The notes beneath the pieces were generated by a model. The model had not been told where the DNA came from, did no database searches, and saw only the letters and a program-made list of their open reading frames with translations. From Anastrepha obliqua (taxonomy: Eukaryota; Arthropoda; Insecta; Diptera; Tephritidae), in the NCBI RefSeq assembly GCF_027943255.1, contig NC_072895.1:22728001-22792000 (forward strand): a DNA stretch of 64,000 nt, in the 5' to 3' direction. Every line of letters begins with the position of its first letter. Position 1 is the stretch's first letter. Position numbers and translations under genes: made by a program. Shown here piece by piece: positions 1 through 11,544 of this stretch.

Positions 1-515
1 CCCCGGCTGGGGCCGGCCTATGTCGCCAATGAATCTGCCACCAGAGCCACGACCCAAGTCGCCGACTCCAAGCAAATCGTCACGTTTGCGTCCCAAATTA
101 CATTTGCCACTGGGTCGCCTTGGACGTTCTACCTCAACAGATCAGCGTGAGTCCAACCGCTTGAAGGAAGATCTGCAACTACTTGTGGATAATCCAGTTT
201 TTAATTGCGAAAATTTGCGTCAACGTAACTTCGATGCGTTCTTCGAGTCGGGCGAGCCCAAGTATAAGTTGCAGCCGAAGACGCCGAACTCGGCGCCAAC
301 TGGTTCGCTATCGAGCGCCAGCAGTCAGTATTCACCGCAAATGGATGCGCGGAGCATGGCCAGCGGAAGTGGAGGCGGTGGTGGATTGTTTGCGCGCTCG
401 CCGAACGAAGGAAAAGGGGCCATGAATGCGCGCTCACTCTCCGCCGAACAGCCTGAGATGCCGAGTCGCGACAGACGTGCGGCGTCCGTTAGTAGTGGTG
501 TTGTGCCCCAGAAAG
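1..515 (+). CDS. Host gene exon, 5' part in window, product not recognised
   Basis: The frame is open from base 2 through the left edge, so the exon probably starts upstream; the first Met in frame is at 20. It encodes about 171 residues. The first 45 are Pro/Ser/Lys/Arg-rich and look disordered. A denser block follows with motifs ESNRLKEDLQLLVDNPVF and FDAFFESGEPKYKL, then a Ser/Gly-rich linker with a GSGGGGG run. Composition (GC-rich third positions, biased to common residues) differs sharply from the AT-rich DNA after 520, where the frame degenerates to Lys/Ile runs. The exon ends at AAAG|GTGACA, a good 5' splice site, leaving one base of a Gly/Asp codon (phase 1). The next exon at 15336 supplies AT and completes a GAT codon. 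I do not recognise the family. It looks like the disordered N-terminal region of a larger regulatory or scaffold protein, which is inference only. Confidence 0.85.
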
Positions 516-1052
516 GTGACAGGTGCCCCCAAAACACAAAATTCTTTACAATAACTAATCAAATTAAGATTTACAGTTTTGCAGTTTTAAGCGGCTTTTC
601 TAAAATAGAAAATAAAAAAAAAATAAAAAATTCAAAACAAAAAATCGAGTATCGCAAATGAAAAAAAAAAAAAATTGCAGAATTAAAATATTCCAAATAT
701 TAAAAAGAGAGAATGAAATGAATGCATCAAAATAATTTGAACGAAATTAGGAACGACATGAATCTAACCTCAAAATTTGTTCAATTTTTTCTTAAGCAAT
801 TTAAGCATTGTTGTAGTTGTTGTGTTTTGTTTCTATTTACTCGCTTGTTCTTGTTGCTTTTCGCTAGCATGCATTATTATTTATTCGTTTTTCAGCCAGT
901 TAAACATAAACTATTTTTTTTTTATAAAGTCAGAACTTGAAAAACATTGTGGCGAGATTTCGTAAGATTTCCATTTTAGTAAAAGCGAAATCACAGTCTG
1001 AGCTTAAAGGTGAAAGAATTAATTATACATTTCGTATTACAGTTATTTTTCG

Positions 1053-1786
1053 CCGGCCTCCGTAGCCGGAGGGTGGGTGCGAGACTTCTTCTTCTTCTTA
1101 ATTGGCGCGATAACCGCTAACGTGAGTTGAACAAAGCGCACCAATCGTTTCTTTCTCGTGCTAACCGGCGCCAGCTGGACACACCAAGTGAAGCCAAGTC
1201 CTTCTCCATCTGATTTTTGCAACGCAGAGGAGGCCTTTCTCTTCCTCTGCTACTACCAGCTGGTACCGCATTGAATACTTTCACAGTCGGAGCGTTTGCA
1301 TCCATTCGGAGGACAAGACCCAGCCAACGTACCCGCTGGATCTTTATTCGCTGCGCTATGTTCACCGTATACAGCTCATCGTTCACAGTTGCTAACGTGC
1401 CAAGGTCCAAAAATCTTGCGCAGAATCTTTCTCTCAAACACTCCAAGCGTCGCTTCATCGGATATTGTCATCGTCCACGGTTCTGCGCCATACGTTAGGA
1501 CGGGCATGATGAGAGCCTTGTAGAGTGTTGGTGCGAGAATACCATTCGGTAATGCACAGATTTGAATCTCCGAGCATGAACATCAAATAATAGAAAAAGT
1601 TTTTTTCTAACAGCGGCACCCCTCGGCAGGCAATGGCAAACCTCTGAGTGTATTTCTGCTATGAAAAAGCTCTTCATAAAAAATATCTGCCGTTCGGGGA
1701 AAACATCAAGATGCACACCACAAATAGGAAGAGAAGCTCGACCAAACACCGAACAGAAGTGTACGCGTCAACGATTTATTTTTAAT
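1053..1786 (+). mobile_element. tRNA-derived SINE copy, split by an RTE LINE insertion
   Basis: The tRNA-like head (GGCCTCCGTAGCCGGAGGGT, an A-box-like region) lies at 1053-1084 and is interrupted by an antisense LINE. The SINE resumes at 1539 with the rest of the tRNA-like part (B-box-like GATTTGAATCT), then the family body (CCCCTCGGCAGGCAATGGC, TTTCTGCTATGAAAAAGCTC, ATATCTGCCGTTCGG, CACACCACAAATAGGAAG) and a decayed TTTATTTTT tail. GGTGCGAGA is present on both sides of the insertion (1076-1084 and 1530-1538). Confidence 0.85.
1085..1529 (-). mobile_element. 5'-truncated RTE-type LINE inserted in the SINE
   Basis: On the minus strand this encodes the C-terminal end of an RTE-type polymerase: a region after the reverse transcriptase containing RVRWLGLVLRMD and SWRRLARERNDWCALF, a typical end for RTE-like ORFs. 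The 3' end reads CGCGCCAATTA followed by an (AAG)n tail, seen as CTT repeats at 1085-1098. About 445 bp survives and the 5' end is truncated at 1529, as expected from incomplete target-primed reverse transcription. It is flanked by a 9 bp target-site duplication. The frame is degenerate in places and the fragment cannot be autonomous. Confidence 0.85.
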
Positions 1787-2126
1787 ACAGATATTTTATG
1801 CACAGGGTGGTCCAAATACTGAAGATTTCAAAATGACTATCTACAAATGAAAAAAAAAAAATCATTTTATTAGAAAGAACAAAAATTATCATTATTTATG
1901 AAACGTGATTCCATTTATGAAGCTAAGTTGAGATTTGCAGTAGCGCATCTTATCAACAAATAGTCAAAGTCAAACTAAAGCTTCCTTGATAGATTCCGGC
2001 CTTATTCCTATCTGCATAACACTAATCCTTAACGGGTCTAAAGGATTGGCGTATTAGCTTCAAGGTGGCTAATAAGCATCGTCAAATTGGCCGAGTACAA
2101 ATGGTTAATACTTACTTACATACATA
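1787..2126. other. Short AT-rich spacer, nothing recognised
   Basis: There is no coding signal. A short TACTTACTTACATACA run at 2109-2124 may be the remnant of the 3' simple-repeat tail of the next LINE. Confidence 0.4.
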
Positions 2127-5100
2127 ATTGACTGTAACAACCTGTTACAGAGTTACAGCCTGCCGAATAATGTCTCGCCAAGTGTCTCTGTTTTCCGCAC
2201 ACTTTTTACAGTTTCGTAATCCAAAAGAAGCCAGGTCATTTTCAATTTGGTCCCTGCATCGGACACGAAGAAACCCTCTTCGGCCTCGACCGCCAATTAC
2301 CGGTTCAAACACACTCGCACCCGGAGCCCTACGGACGACATGACCCAGCCACCGTCGTTGCTGCAGGGTGACACGATTGAGGGGTGACTGTGTTAATATC
2401 TCCGTATAGCTCGTGGTTCATTCGAATGCGCTAACCGTCATCTACGCGAGCGCTGCCAAAAGGTGGTGAAGCACTTTCTCCTCGACACCTCTTAGAGCAG
2501 TTGCATCTGATTGCTTGACTATCCAGGTTTCAGCGTCATAGAGAAGCACCGGGATGATGAGTGTTTTGTAGAGTGTTGTGTTTGTTCGTTGAGAGAGGGT
2601 TTACTACTCAATTCCGCACTTGGTGCATAGTAACACCTGTTAGCAAGAGTTAACCTTCGCTTGATTTCAAGGCTGACATTGTTGTTGCTGGTAATTGTGG
2701 AACCAAGACAAATGAAACCCTCGAATTTATGGGTGTTAACTTTGACCTGTGGTTTAAGATGGCGCGACTCCCTGCAGGATGCCAGCATATACTTGATTTT
2801 GCACTTGTTTACGTTCAGACGAAATCGTGCGGACTCCTTTTCAATAGCCGTCAAGGTGGCGGCAACATCCCGTTTGGTATGTCGATGTCATCAACATACG
2901 CAAGGAGTTGGACACTTTTATAGAAAAACTTCCGTTTCCATCTACCCCCGCCCTGCGAACCAAACTTTCCAAAACAAAGTTGAGAAGATCCCATGACAAT
3001 GACTCACCTTGTCTGAAACCTAGAAAAGCTTCGGAGAGGTCCTTTCCTAGCTTGACGTGTAGCTTTGTGTGCTGCTCAACGTCATTCTGTTCAGCCGTAT
3101 CAGCTTAGCAGGGATACCGAGCTCAGACATTATGCGATATCGTGGAATCAAAAGCTGCCTTGTAGTCGACGAAGAGGTGATACGTGTTGACTTGGTCCTC
3201 ATGGGTCTTCGCCAGGAACTTCCGCAGTATGAATATTTGGTCGATGATGGAGCGACCAGGTCTAAAACCGCACTGGTACAGGCCAATTAGGGATTCAGTT
3301 TATCACATAGCAGGCGGGATAGAACCTTATAGCCTATGGAGATTCGGCTGATCCCTAGATAGTTTGCGCAATCCATGAGGCCACTTTACTTTAGGATAGG
3401 ACAAAGGGTACTGAGGCTGCATCACCGACTCACCGGTCATATTTTTTGCTTGCCATATCAAGTCAATGCATGCCGCTACCACCACCAACTGCTCCAGCTT
3501 TAAACCGCTCGCCAGTTAGGCCATCAGCTCCGGCAGCTTTGTCGTTTTTGAGTCGCTGCATTACAACTCTCGCTTCGGCAAGACTTGGGAGCAGATCCAG
3601 CACTCCGTCATCCCTGATTGAAGATTGCGGAGTATCAGCTCCAGAGGCAGGATTGTTTTGTTCTACGATCGCCAACAGCGTGGAGAAGTGTTCCCTCCAC
3701 AACCTCAGCACACCTTGCGAATTCATTACCAGGCCACCATTTTGGTCTCTACAGAATGAAGCTCCTGTCTTGAAACCTTGTGACTTCAACTCTCTTCACT
3801 TTTTTATAAAAATTTCGGGCGTAATTTTTGTTGTGACTTATCTTGATTTCCTCTTGTTCACGCCTTTCTTCTTCCCGTTTTTTGCGCCTGATGGTGCGCC
3901 TGTCTTCAGTTCTTAATGACTTCTTACTTCTTCAGACTCTATCAAGCGTTGGTAAGCAGCGTTTTTACTGCGGTTGCCGTCTGACACTCATCGCCATATC
4001 ATCGGCTGATAACCAAAGAAGTTTTCACAAGTTTCTGAAGTTTTCGTCAGGTGTTGGATGCTGCTGGAGATGTTCAGTGAGGTGAACGAAGTAGGCGTTG
4101 ACAGTCTGTTGCGATATCAGCTTTTTGACGTACACCTTTCTTTGCATCATTGCACGCTTTATTTTCTTTACAATTAAGGGTGCGCGTACCTTGACTGCTG
4201 TAAGGAAGTGATCGGAGCCGATGTTTGGATCTCGCATTGCACGAACATCGAGGATGCTAGATGAGTGTCTTCCGTCAATCACAACATGATCTATTTGATG
4301 CCCGGTTCGTTGGGCAGGGTACATACATACAGATGTTGGAATCTGGTAAAACAGACTACCATATTTCGTGCGCCGGCGAAGTTGATCAACCTTACACCGT
4401 TGTTTAAACTGGTGTGGTGTAGGCTGAACTTTCCGATAGTTGGGCGGAAGTCTTCTTTTTAGCAATTTTTTTAATAATAATAATTTTAACGTCGTGTTTT
4501 GGATTTTTTTGAGTAGCGCATAGAAGTCGTCCTTCGTCGATTCACACTTCTCATTTGTGCATGTGTGCATATGAGGCGGATGTGGAAGAACTTAGTTTTA
4601 ATGCGATTATGGCCAGCCGTTCGCCAACAGCTCTAAAACGCGACACAGCGGCTCGCAGCTTCGCGCTTGCCACAAATCCACACCCAAACATGTGCTTCCC
4701 CGCATGTAGGTGTAGCGGATATCGCAGGTTGCCATTTTATGGGTACCTGCCGCTATTCATCGCATTTGCTGAATGGCGGTAATGCCAGCCTTACATTTTG
4801 AGAGGGCATCCGCCAGCTGCATAGAGACACCCATTATAGCCCTTAGTTCGTTTGCAGGGGTCGTCATTAGAATACACATTTCTTATACGAGGCAGCTCTT
4901 CGTCTTTTCATTGGTTTGGTGTTTTTTTATGTGGCGGGTCCCGACCCTGGCACACAACCAGATAGACTGGTTGTTTCGCCTTCTCACATTTGCTCGCTCT
5001 CAAACGGATGCTCGAAAGCTATCCAGAGGATAGTTGCGCAAAGCCCGGAAGTTGCGAGATGCTTGTCCGTATGCAGAAGAGTCGTTCTGGCCACTTCCAA

Positions 5101-5150
5101 GTGACTGGCGATCAGAGACTTTCCCCATTTGCGTGGACTTTTTTTTACTG
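2127..5150 (-). pseudogene. Near full-length, multiply frameshifted RTE-type LINE
   Basis: Read on the minus strand this is about 3 kb, close to the usual length of RTE elements with one ORF. From 5' to 3': an N-terminal segment near 5150-5000; an apurinic endonuclease domain at about 4800-4025 with HMFGCGFVAS-like and QIDHVVIDGRHSS...GSDHFLTAVKVRA motifs, where the conserved SDH is present; a linker; reverse-transcriptase fingers with LKNDKAAGADGLTGE (about 3500); RT blocks with CGFRPGRSTIDQIFTLRKFL in other frames (about 3280-3150); a palm motif changed from YADD to YVDD near 2900; then a C-terminal region with YLGSTI-like sequence to about 2250. Several frameshifts and stops separate the blocks, so it is inactive. 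The same family is annotated in many insect genomes as 'craniofacial development protein 2-like'. The exact ends are approximate. Confidence 0.85.
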
Positions 5151-6826
5151 GTGGTGTTGGCTGTTTTCTTCCATATAAAGAAAACGTCTATCATTCGCCT
5201 TATGGGAGAGAATGATTATTTTAGGTCTCTTGGTTGAAAAGAAATTTTTGGAGGGCAATAAGAATTAACCCTTGCAGCTGCTTAATCAATCGTTTAGGCC
5301 GTCAAAAGTAACCATATCAACAACAATCATAGTTAAGAGTCCTAACTGATTTCATTCTCCCACCTGTTAGGTTCACGTTACCGAAATGGCGCAGACGTAC
5401 TTATATCCATCCGAGGACACTCACGTCAGCAACTCCAAAAATGCGTATCTTTGTTGCTTTTATAAGAGCAACAACAAAATTTCTAGCACTCCGCTGTGCC
5501 TGACAGTTCAAAGATAGATATGAAGACACAACAAAACTGAACTTCATACTAATTTGAGTTACGTCAAAATATAAACAACTTCCTCCGACCTCCCCTTTTT
5601 CATTCAATTCATTTGTTCGCACATTCACAATTGAAATGACAACCATTGCCGCCGAACTTTCTTGGGAATGAAGTCTATATAAATCCAAAGCAAATCGATA
5701 AAGTCACATGGACCTTTGAATCGTGTCTCACTGTGAGTTGCACTGTACGAGTGCAGGTACAGCGCCAGTTGACGTGACTAGCATTTGAAATTTTACGGAA
5801 GTTCTATGCCATAATAAATATAAAAAAAGTTGTTCTTGTTCTTGCTGTATATGCAATTGGTGTTGCGACCCAATTGTGAGACAAATTATTGATAGTCAAC
5901 GTGGGAGCTATTGTTCAGCAGCGCTCAATTGTTGATCATTGCTCGGAAGCCACTGAGGTGACACAGTTGAGTTGCAACATTTTATGGGAGTTGTTGGTGT
6001 AAATAAAGTAAATATGTTATGAATGCGTATTTCAACGTGTTTTTATATTTTATATTTTTATCAATGCCAAGTAGCAATAAAAATTGCCATAACCCAAAGG
6101 AAGGGTTCACTCCCTACTCCCGCCGTAAGGAATGATTGCGAAAAAGCGAATATCGCAATAAAATCCCATCGAGTTGCCCAAGTGTACACATACAGCACAA
6201 AGTAAACAAGCAACATGTGCGCCACAACAATAACAACAGCAAAATTAAACACAACAATGAAAAACTCATAGCCATAACAATAACAGAAGCAACAAAAAGT
6301 TTTTCGACGAAATGAATTTTTATTGAAATTACTTTCCTCGGCAGGCAAGTGACTTAGCTAGGAGATGTCACCAAAAAACCAAATGAATAAAAACAAAAAC
6401 AATTACAAACAACAACAAAATATCTAAATGCACCACGTAAATTATAACAAACCTCGCTGCTTGGAAAATATTCGACATGACTCGAACGTGTAGACTAGCG
6501 CTGGCTTGAGTGGCAATTTCGTTCTACACATCCGCTGAGAGTTCGGCACATGACCCGCGTGGCTGTTAAACATTGCCCGCCACAACGAGTCAGTCCCAGT
6601 TGGGGTTCGTTTGCTGATGCGTGCTGAAGCAAAGTTTTTGATGCAACTGGCATTGTAGTTGCTGTATGTGTAGATGTATACAAGGTATAGAAATCTGCAA
6701 CGCATGCTTGCATGTGAATGTATATATCTTCATGTGCAGTAGGGATGCCCATATTAGACTTTGCGAGACAAGTGCAAGATAACGGGATGATTTTCGGTGA
6801 AATCTTTGTGTGAGAATCTCTTTTAA
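5151..6826. other. Intronic sequence without recognised features
   Basis: The composition is AT-rich with scattered short runs (CAACAA-like stretches near 6220-6420). Open frames here are short and of random composition. I see no transposon protein, terminal repeat or RNA gene. Confidence 0.5.
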
Positions 6827-7113
6827 GTTGGCGCGTACACCATTTTTGGGTATTTGGCCGAGCTCCTCCTCCTATTTGTGGTGTGCGTCTTGATGTTACT
6901 CCACAAATGAAGGGACCTACAGCTTCAAGCCGACTCCGATCGGAGGCTTTTTCATGGCAGAAATACACTTGAAGGTTTGCCATTGCCAGCCGAGGGGCGA
7001 CCACTATTAGAAAAGTCTTAATTTGGGTGTCTCACCGAGATTCGAACCTACGTTCTCTCTGTGAATTCCGAATGGTAATCACGCACCAACTCATTCGGCT
7101 ACGGCGGCCACCG
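6827..7113 (-). mobile_element. tRNA-derived SINE copy, nearly full length
   Basis: On the minus strand it carries the tRNA-like head (GGCGGCCGCCGTAGCCGAAT-type A-box region ending at 7113, B-box GGTTCGAATCT at about 7038-7048). The body follows with AGCCGACTCCGATCGGAGG, CACACCACAAATAGG and AGGAGCTCGGCCAAA, and the 3' end is GTACGCGCCAACTT. It is about 287 bp and one of the more complete copies in the window. Confidence 0.85.
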
Positions 7114-7597
7114 CCTCATGAAATTATCACAAAAGCAAACCGAAGTTGCTTAAGCAGCTGGCCGAATAAAAGTTTTAAGGAATCACTGGTATCACTGGGA
7201 GACTTTAGACAACTTAGACTTGAGCGTTCAATGCAATGCTAAATGTGATAACCGTAAACATTTCAAGCCGAACCGAGCACTTTAAAATTCTAGTCAAGCA
7301 CTCTACAATTCTCAGAAACTTCGATCTCAACTACGCAGTAACTGTCCAATTTTCTCTTACGTTAGATGCAAGCCGATCCCTTGTCACCCACAAACCCTCA
7401 AGGGAGGAATGGACATCCGCATTCAATGTGCTTGAATCCGCAAGGTTGGATGAAACGGTTGATGTAGCAGACTCCTACGAAGTAAAGGCGGTTTCAATTG
7501 GTGCGGGTCGATTTTGGCGCCCAGTGGCAGCCATTTTGTTTTGGTGACATCTATCAAATCTTTTGTTTATTATTCAGTTGTTTATGCCAAATCATCA
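7114..7597. other. Spacer; possible 5' flank of a transposon relic
   Basis: No gene is seen. Bases 7500-7597 (GTCGATTTTGGCGCCCAGTG onward) look like the untranslated 5' part of the transposase relic that starts at 7597, but I could not identify a matching inverted repeat downstream with confidence. Confidence 0.3.
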
Positions 7598-7975
7598 TGG
7601 CAAGTTACACGATTGAACAGCACGTTGAAATGATAAAACTTTATTATCAAAATGAGTGTTCAGTAACGCAAACGTTGCGCGCATTGCGCCCATTTTTCGG
7701 TAGACGTGGAGGCCCTTCCAATTTCTTATGCCCATATTGAACCATATGGACCTAGACGACATGTGGTTCCAGCAGGACGGCGCTACATGCCACACGGCAA
7801 ACGCCATTTTATTCCATTTCAACATCTACCCGCCCTTATTGAAAAACCCTTTACTTTCTTTTAAGCATAAGCCAGAGCATCTACATAGAATGGAATTGTG
7901 TATGAGCGTAGAGCTTCCCCTAGAGCTCAGGCAATATTGCGCAGTGCACTTAAAACCAAGAAAGAGTATTTAAAG
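7597..7975 (+). pseudogene. Internally deleted Tc1/mariner-like transposase relic
   Basis: The start codon at 7597 opens MASYTIEQHVEMIKLYYQNE followed by SVTQTLRALRPFFGRRGGPS, the N-terminal helix-turn-helix region of an arthropod Tc1/mariner-like transposase group. After about 140 bases the sequence jumps to LDDMWFQQDGATCHTAN, the segment around the second catalytic Asp of the DDE domain, in another frame. The middle of the protein (first Asp and surroundings) is deleted and the C-terminus decays. The protein cannot be functional. A relic of the same type lies at 38590-39350 on the opposite strand and retains the middle section lost here. Confidence 0.8.
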
Positions 7976-8089
7976 GATAGAGAGAACCTGGTTGTGTGGA
8001 CATTCAAAACTCCTCTGCAATATGTCCTACTGTTTTTAATGTTATATAGCAAAATTTAGTGAGCCACAAATTTACCATCTAAATTTGGC

Positions 8090-8360
8090 GAAATAGTGAC
8101 CCCTGGCTTCGGCCTTGTTGGCTGGGTCATGTTGTCCGAATGAAAACAACCGCTCCGGCTTTGGAAACTTACGTTCCAGCTCTGGAAGAAGAAGATAAAG
8201 ATCTTCTCTGCGTTGGAAAGATCATGTGGAGAAGGACTTGGCTTCACTTGGTGTATCCAACTGGCGCCGGTTAGCACGAGAAAGAAACGACTAGCGCGCT
8301 TTGTTAAACTCGGCCAAATTCACGTAAGCGGTTATCGCGGCAATCAAGAAGAAGAAAAAG
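8090..8360 (+). mobile_element. RTE-type LINE 3' end (plus strand)
   Basis: It contains WLGHVVRMKTTAPAL-like coding sequence, then the family C-terminus (SLRWKDHVEKDLASLGVSNW-like, RRLARERND-like) and the 3' end with GCGGTTATCGCGGCAATC followed by (AAG)n at 8346-8358. It is a 5'-truncated copy of the same family as 1085-1529. Its tail abuts the head of a SINE. Confidence 0.8.
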
Positions 8361-8505
8361 TGGTCACCGTAGTGGAATAGGTAGATGCGTGACTACCATG
8401 CAGTAGTGCTTGGGTACGGAACATCAAACGATGTAAAAAGTTTTTTCTAATAGCGGTCGCCCCTCAGTAGGCAATGGTACACCTCTGAGTGAATTACTGC
8501 GCTCA
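8361..8505 (+). mobile_element. SINE copy, 3'-truncated
   Basis: A degenerate tRNA-like head (CACCGTAGTGGAATAGGT, GCGTGACTACCATGC) is followed by the body AAAAAGTTTTTTCTAATAGCGG and CGCCCCTCAGTAGGCAATGG. It ends near 8505, before the TCTGCCGTTCGG part. Confidence 0.75.
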
Positions 8506-8581
8506 TAAGACTTTAACAATAAGACTTCGCGTTTAACCGTTTTCGACTTTTACATACTTGGAAAACAATTGCAGTAGATTA

Positions 8582-9224
8582 CACTAGTTTACACCAAAAA
8601 TGGTCCTCGACCAAAAAGCGTTTTTTAAACTAATTTGAGGTCTGTTGGATGCAACTTTGTAAAGATTCCGTGCAACATAAAAGAAGAAGTTTGAGAGTAA
8701 AAGTGTATTTTCGACCTCAAACATAGGCATGTCAAAAGCTGCAAAAACACACGTGTTGACTTTATGGGTCATAACTTCTACAATTTTTCGTCGATTTAGA
8801 CAAAAAAAATGTAGGTGACAAAATTGTCTTTGAGAAAACTTATCTTATATCGATATAAAAAAGTTTTTTGTTCCAGAAAAAAGTTAATAAACTTTTATAA
8901 TTTAATAAAAAATGTAAAAAATGCCTTTCAACAGCTGTTTTGCGAAAACTACGACTTCCATTGACACGAATTATATATTGCCATGTAGGCTATATGGGTG
9001 CCTTTCGAAATTTATGTACTTCAAAGAAATGGCGCGCACTGTTTTCGAGATTGCAGGTAATAACTGCACTATTGCCCAAAAAACAGGTTTTTTGGGAATA
9101 TCTCGGAAACCATTCTTTGAAAAAAAAAATAAAATTCATTTTTGGTTTCAGCGACCTCAAATTTGTCTAAAAAACGCGTTTTGGTCGAGGACCACTTTTG
9201 CAAGTGAAAATTCGTAAACTAGTG
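8582..9224. mobile_element. Non-autonomous DNA transposon with CACTAG termini (CACTA-like)
   Basis: The left end CACTAGTTTAC at 8582 and right end GTAAACTAGTG ending at 9224 are perfect 11 bp inverted copies. Similarity continues inward over about 60-75 bp (TGGTCCTCGACCAAAA, GCGTTTTTT, TTTGAGGTC), with about 12 extra bases in the right arm. TTA flanks both sides (8579-8581 and 9225-9227). A CACT terminus with a 3 bp duplication fits the CACTA/CMC group; family assignment is inference. The 643 bp body has no transposase. Confidence 0.75.
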
Positions 9225-9227
9225 TTA

Positions 9228-10619
9228 TTTAGCGGTTCATGGCCCTTGACATTTAATCTTTATTCCTCGGGATTTGCATCCCTAGTGCGTACGTTCTATG
9301 CAGCCACTACGTCGACTTGTTGTCTATTTTGTTTACTTATCCATTGGTTTGGTTCGGTTTCGTTGTTGTTTTTTGTGAAGGTGTTTTTTCTGCTGGCAAT
9401 GTTATCATGACTGGAAATAATTTTCAACTTTCCAAGCACTGAACAGGACTTTGTTGAAGCAACTTTTGGTGTTGCATTTTATTGGTATGCCATTGAAGTG
9501 AATCTCTTTAACCCTTTTGTTAACAAAAATATTGTATTTTGCGTACATTTTAAAGTATTCAGTATTGCAATAAATTACTTCTAGCCAGAAAACCAATGGA
9601 ATGGAATATAAATTTTATGAGCCATGCCAAAATGTGTTATGGAAATGAATATTAGCAATTACCTTCGACGTGCTTCTCTGCCGAACTTGGATATTTTTTC
9701 TGAATATTGGACAATGCAGACTTTTAGTAAGCATCTCAAAGTTTTATAGTAAGGAAATAGTACTTCAAGCGGTTGAGCCACTTTTGATTTGTTCCAGTTT
9801 AAAATTCAGTTTTATCATTCTTGAAAATATTTTGTCTCATATACACCGTTCCTTGCTAGTTTATACTATATAAGTTATAATTTCTGTCCAAAAAGAACCT
9901 TCCAAAAAAGATTAGCTTTAAAATGTTTTTAAATTTTTTTTTTATTCAAATAAAATTTAATTTTTTTTATATTTAGTCAAAGATTTCGAAACACCTTAGG
10001 GTTAAAACTAAGTTGCACTTGCTTAACCATTTACTTGTGTGCAGAAGTTGTGAGTTGTGGCTTTACGGAAATTGTTTAGCTTTTCATAGCTACGCTTTAT
10101 GCAGGATAATAAATACTGTTTTCCTTGAATAAATAACTGTTCCTCTGGTGATAGTTAGCAACACTTGTATTATATTGACTTCCGCTGGTTTTCAAATTGA
10201 AAATCTATGACATTTAGTTGTGCTTTTACTTCCACTTAAAAATTTTCTGGTATTTAATACGTAGCCGAACGGCATAAGACTGAAATAAAGAAAGCTCAAT
10301 TTATTTTCTTTTGAAAGGAAATCGTAATAGATTTATGTGAAATACCGCAATTTTTTAGCAAAAAAATATTGAAGCATATTGAAGTCTTTCTATTTTTAGC
10401 TTGACTCGCAGCCCATTCCTAAGTCTAAGCAGTTTATGGTGTGAAAAATATCTGTTTAAAAAATTAAGGAAAAAATAAATAAAGTTGTTAAAAATAAATA
10501 TATTTCCTTACTGGCCAAGTGCGACCGTTAATATTTTTTATGGTGAATATTTCGAAATCGCTTTTTGTATTCGCTCAGCATGAATATAGAAATTTTATTA
10601 ATAAAAAAAAGAGGTTGTC
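9228..10619. other. AT-rich intronic stretch, nothing recognised
   Basis: No coding potential, RNA gene or clear repeat structure was seen. There are homopolymer-rich runs near 9940-9970 and 10470-10500. Confidence 0.5.
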
Positions 10620-11295
10620 TGCAAAGTCAGTTCACTGACGATAGTTTAACGTGACAACGTCATAAGAAAATACTGATGGAATGGTTGCATTTTTCAAAAG
10701 AAAATTTTAATATTATTTGTTTGAGAGATATTTTGTATGGATGTAGAGAAGGAGGTAAATGGAATCGCAATGGAATAGGTCAAGTTATATTTACACAAAC
10801 GGGAAAAATGACGAAACATTTATCAAATTCATGAAAGATATCTTCAATTTCGATTGTGCATCAGACGTTAATAAGTCAACAACACTAAGAGGCACCATCA
10901 TCGATTTGCCTTTTTCAAGACACTTTACACTCGAAACACTCCCTTCCATTTCCTACTTTTTCTATCATCGTCCTATTCTCAACAGAGAAATGGTTCATTA
11001 CCATGCACACAGGAAGAAGGCATATGCAAATACAAGTATGTGAATTTATATACCTACATATGCGCATATACATACATATATATGCTCACTCAAGTAGGAC
11101 AGAACCAGATGTCGAACGTTGCTGAACGCGGGGACCGATTGTGCTCTTTTTCGTTCGTTCCGCGCTCTCGCTTGCAGTTCAAGCAAGGTAACGACGATTG
11201 AGCAAGATAACGACACATGTTTCGTGCGTGCAGCCGGCTAAATCGAATTATACCTGAGACGTTATCACGTCAAAAATTAGTGTAATACCACCTTG
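10620..11295. mobile_element. Possible non-autonomous DNA element
   Basis: GTTTAACGTGACAACGTC near 10645 is matched in inverted orientation by GACGTTATCACGTCAAA near 11260. The inner flanks carry direct repeats of the type AAGGTAACGACGATTGAGCA / AAGATAACGACACATG (about 11186-11220). No transposase and no certain termini are visible, so the boundaries are tentative. A CATATA-rich microsatellite lies inside at 11050-11085. Confidence 0.35.
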
Positions 11296-11544
11296 ATCAA
11301 AAAGTTCCCAGAATATATTCCGAAAATATAAAATAGAAGTTTATTCCTGAAAAGTGATATAATATGTTCGTCTTCAAAGAACTCTCCATCAACTGCAACG
11401 TTCGTATGTCAGTTAGTATTGGCGGTTTCCATGGTTTGATTCAGCATTTACGGAATTCTATTTTCGGTATAGCCATCAAAGCCGTCTTCGATATTTCCAA
11501 TATTTTCTTTTGGCTGTTTCGACTACTAAAACGTGTTCCCCGTA

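Noticed and set aside
516..661. Continuation of the first exon as coding sequence to the stop at 659
   Set aside because: Composition changes abruptly to AT-rich with Lys/Ile runs right after a good splice donor, and the phase fits the next exon.
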